64,000 nucleotides of DNA from positions 124,001-188,000 of the forward strand of contig NZ_JAAKGO010000006.1 in NCBI RefSeq assembly GCF_011043525.1, in the 5' to 3' direction. The position numbers and the translations under genes were made by a program. Within the stretch, counting starts at the first letter, position 1. Every line of letters begins with the position of its first letter. Shown here one piece after another: positions 61,614-64,000 of this stretch. The DNA comes from Sphingobacterium sp. SGG-5. GTDB taxonomy: Bacteria; Bacteroidota; Bacteroidia; Sphingobacteriales; Sphingobacteriaceae. The notes under the pieces were generated by a model. That model was not told the origin of the DNA. It did no database searches and was given only the letters and a program-made list of their open reading frames with translations.

Positions 61614-63926
61614 CTATTCTGCTCTTAGAATTTTCGCAGCTTCTACCATCGATTCAAGTGCTGCTTTGGTTTCAGGCCAAGCCCGGGTTTTCAAACCACA
61701 GTCAGGGTTTACCCAAAGTTGTTCAGCTGGAACTACCGCTTTTGCTTTACGCAATAATTCTACCATTTCTTCCGTGCTTGGTACGCGTGGTGAATGGATG
61801 TCATATACGCCAGGACCGATATCATTCGGATATTTGAATTCGCCGGCGAATGCGTCCAATAATTCCATTTGTGAACGGGAAGTTTCGATGGTGATTACGT
61901 CAGCGTCCATAGCAGCAATATCACGGATGATATCGTTGAACTCGGAATAGCACATATGTGTATGGATCTGTGTATCATCATCCACGTTGGACGAAGACAC
62001 GCGGAAAGCACGTACAGACCAGTTGAGATAGTCTTGCTGATCCGCTTTCCGCAATGGAAGACCTTCGCGGATAGCCGGCTCATCGATCTGGATGATTTTG
62101 ATACCTGCCTTTTCCAATGCTTGTACCTCATCAAGAATAGCCAAAGCGATCTGGTAAGTTGTCGTCGAACGAGGCTGATCGTTACGTACGAAAGACCACT
62201 GCAGAATGGTCACAGGACCAGTCAGCATTCCTTTAACAGGACGGCTAGTCAATGATTGTGCATATGCAGACCAACGAACAGTCATATCAGCGGGACGGTA
62301 GACGTCTCCGTAAATAATCGGTGGCTTCACGCAACGTGAGCCGTAAGATTGGACCCAACCGTTTTGCGAGAAAGCATAGCCAGCTAATTGCTCACCGAAA
62401 TATTCCACCATGTCGTTACGTTCGAACTCACCGTGTACCAATACATCGATATCCAACTCTTCTTGTAGGCGGATTGTTCTTTCGGTTTCCTCTGCGATTT
62501 CCTTGTCGTATTGTTCTTGCGTGATTGCTCCTTTTTTCAAGTCAGCTCTCCACTTCCGTACGTCTTTTGTTTGTGGGAATGAACCGATGGTTGTGGTAGC
62601 AAAGGCAGGTAGACCAAATTTAGTTTGTTGTGCAGCTTTACGTTCTGCAAACAAAGAAGTACGTTTTGCATCTTCATCGGTGATGTTGCTTACACGCTCT
62701 TTCACTTCTGGTCTATGGATCAACGGTGAAGTACGACGGCTTTCAGCAGCAGCTTTGTTATCCTCAAAACGTTTTGCCGTTGTGGCGTTCACTTCACCAT
62801 CAGCTAAGATCGCCAAGTCTTTTACTTCGGCCAACTTTTGTTTGGCAAAGGCTAACCAGTTTTTAACCTCAGCAGGAAGCGACTCTTCGTTATGTTCGTT
62901 ATCCAGATCAAAAGGAACATGTAGTAAAGAAGAAGATGGAGCGATCCACACACGTTCTTTGCCTAATGCATCTACCGCTTGTTTGATTTTAGCTAATGAT
63001 TTCTCATAATCGTTCTTCCAGATATTACGTCCTTCGACTATCCCCAAAGAAAGAGTTAAAGAAGCAGGGACTTTTGCTAAAATAGTATCCAATTGATTTT
63101 CACCACGTACTAAATCAAGATGTAATGCGTGTACAGGTAAGCTGACAGCAATATCTTCGTTGTCGCGCAATGCTTCGAAGTAAGTGGCTACAACAAGTTT
63201 GATGCCTTTTGCAGCCGTATTTAGCTTCTCAAAAACAGTAGCATATAGAGCCTTGACTTTCGCGTCAATATCCAAAGCCAAGAAAGGCTCGTCGATCTGT
63301 ACATATTGTGCTCCTGTTGCAGCTAATTTTCCTAATATTTCTTCGTAGACAGGCAATAATCTATCGATCAAATCGATACGGTCAAAGCCAGCTTCTTTCT
63401 CTTTACCTAATAGAAGGTAAGTAATGGGGCCAATCAGAACAGGTTTTGTGTCAATACCCAATGCTTTAGCTTCGTTAAATTCGTTTAGGAATTTTTCGGA
63501 AGTTAATTTGAACGCTTGATCTTTTGTGAATTCAGGAACGATATAATGGTAGTTTGTGTCAAACCATTTGGTCATTTCCATTGCTGTCACATCTACGCCG
63601 CCTTCTTGGAAGCCACGTGCCATGGCGAAATACAAATCTAAATTGTACTGACGGTCGATTTTGTCCAGCAGTGAGTTGTAGCGGGCGGGAATGGCACCTA
63701 CAGTCAATGACAAATCCAGCACTTGATCGTAGAAAGAGAAATCATTTGACGGAATTAAACCGATTCCATGTTCTTTTTGCAATTTCCAGTTGTTTTCACG
63801 AATAGATTTTGCTGCTTGTAATAATTCTTCCGCCGAGATCTTCTTAGCCCAGTAAGCTTCGTTAGCTTTTTTTAACTCGCGGAAAGGTCCCACTCTTGGG
63901 TAACCTAAGTTGTTGGTAATTAACAT
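61614..63926 (-). CDS. metE: cobalamin-independent methionine synthase
   Basis: A 770-residue enzyme moving a methyl group from 5-methyltetrahydropteroyl-triglutamate to homocysteine. Two homologous TIM barrels are present: the N-terminal one starts [17 protein letters not shown]; the C-terminal catalytic one has [41 protein letters not shown], the zinc ligands in HMCYSEF and the last ligand in [11 protein letters not shown]. Length is typical. The upstream region is cut by the window edge; control by cobalamin is discussed separately. Confidence 0.96.
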   Translation of the reverse strand: MLITNNLGYPRVGPFRELKKANEAYWAKKISAEELLQAAKSIRENNWKLQKEHGIGLIPSNDFSFYDQVLDLSLTVGAIPARYNSLLDKIDRQYNLDLYFAMARGFQEGGVDVTAMEMTKWFDTNYHYIVPEFTKDQAFKLTSEKFLNEFNEAKALGIDTKPVLIGPITYLLLGKEKEAGFDRIDLIDRLLPVYEEILGKLAATGAQYVQIDEPFLALDIDAKVKALYATVFEKLNTAAKGIKLVVATYFEALRDNEDIAVSLPVHALHLDLVRGENQLDTILAKVPASLTLSLGIVEGRNIWKNDYEKSLAKIKQAVDALGKERVWIAPSSSLLHVPFDLDNEHNEESLPAEVKNWLAFAKQKLAEVKDLAILADGEVNATTAKRFEDNKAAAESRRTSPLIHRPEVKERVSNITDEDAKRTSLFAERKAAQQTKFGLPAFATTTIGSFPQTKDVRKWRADLKKGAITQEQYDKEIAEETERTIRLQEELDIDVLVHGEFERNDMVEYFGEQLAGYAFSQNGWVQSYGSRCVKPPIIYGDVYRPADMTVRWSAYAQSLTSRPVKGMLTGPVTILQWSFVRNDQPRSTTTYQIALAILDEVQALEKAGIKIIQIDEPAIREGLPLRKADQQDYLNWSVRAFRVSSSNVDDDTQIHTHMCYSEFNDIIRDIAAMDADVITIETSRSQMELLDAFAGEFKYPNDIGPGVYDIHSPRVPSTEEMVELLRKAKAVVPAEQLWVNPDCGLKTRAWPETKAALESMVEAAKILRAE

Positions 63927-63974
63927 ACTTTTATCCCTATTAAATTTTAATCTTAAACGATTTTGGTGCTGTAG

Positions 63975-63990
63975 AGAAGGTTCTCGGATT
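63975..63990 (-). promoter_or_regulatory. possible B12-box remnant of a cobalamin riboswitch (cut by window edge)
   Basis: On the minus strand AATCCGAGAACCTTCT, about 50 nt before the metE start, loosely resembles the conserved 3' B12 box of cobalamin riboswitches, which often control metE. The rest of the aptamer would lie outside the window. Confidence 0.25.
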
Positions 63991-64000
63991 AGAAACTTCG

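Overview
The window comes from a Bacteroidota chromosome, most likely family Sphingobacteriaceae. The support is two SusC/SusD pairs, a GldK-GldL-GldM-GldN type IX secretion cluster, Bacteroidota promoters (TTG/TTTG, about 17-20 nt, TAnnTTTG), a GldM-type protein, Porin_10, DUF4271 and DUF4833 families and S16 with a long acidic tail. Genus cannot be fixed from the sequence alone. Coding density is high, no insertion sequence or phage is visible, and only recG is cut by a window edge.

Layout. 1-8.6 kb is housekeeping: recG (3' part), hflX, a small four-helix-bundle gene set between heptamer repeats, lipB, hemW, waaA, a UDP-glucuronate decarboxylase, galE, a small lipoprotein and ridA. 8.7-22.6 kb is the most interesting block: two DigH/YngK-like hydrolases, a NamZ-type exo-N-acetylmuramidase, SusC, SusD, a lipoprotein of unknown function, MurQ and a sodium:solute symporter. 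Together they read as a polysaccharide-utilization-type locus for the glycan backbone of peptidoglycan. A Porin_10 protein follows. 24.7-24.9 kb holds two tandem tRNA-Val genes. 25-30 kb has a membrane protein, dusB, two cold-shock-domain proteins, a DEAD-box helicase with a long leader, and a fatty acid desaturase. 30.1-33.2 kb is a trpE-trpG-trpC operon controlled by a leader peptide with tandem Trp codons and a terminator. trmD follows.

34.2-38.6 kb is a second SusC/SusD pair without enzymes. It ends in a terminator followed by a 24-unit array of a 21-bp repeat, a perfect 19-bp hairpin and four repeats with 22-nt spacing. 39.4-43.7 kb holds mrp, an AsmA-like/GT51 transglycosylase overlapping hpt, and tag. 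43.7-51.2 kb has a DUF4271 membrane protein, hemD, gldKLMN and a JmjC/cupin_8 protein. 51.3-57.5 kb encodes an AddAB-like helicase-nuclease pair. The right end has a barrel-like hypothetical protein, rpsP, a DUF4833 protein, an amino acid permease and metE.

The proposed logic of the 8.7-22.6 kb locus is that hydrolases cut peptide-free peptidoglycan glycan, SusC/SusD import the pieces, NamZ releases MurNAc, the symporter brings it into the cytoplasm and MurQ converts MurNAc-6-phosphate to GlcNAc-6-phosphate. A MurNAc kinase is not in the window. The second theme is short repeats at gene junctions: 7-nt-period arrays sit directly in front of lipB, hemW and trpC start codons, where a ribosome binding site would normally be.
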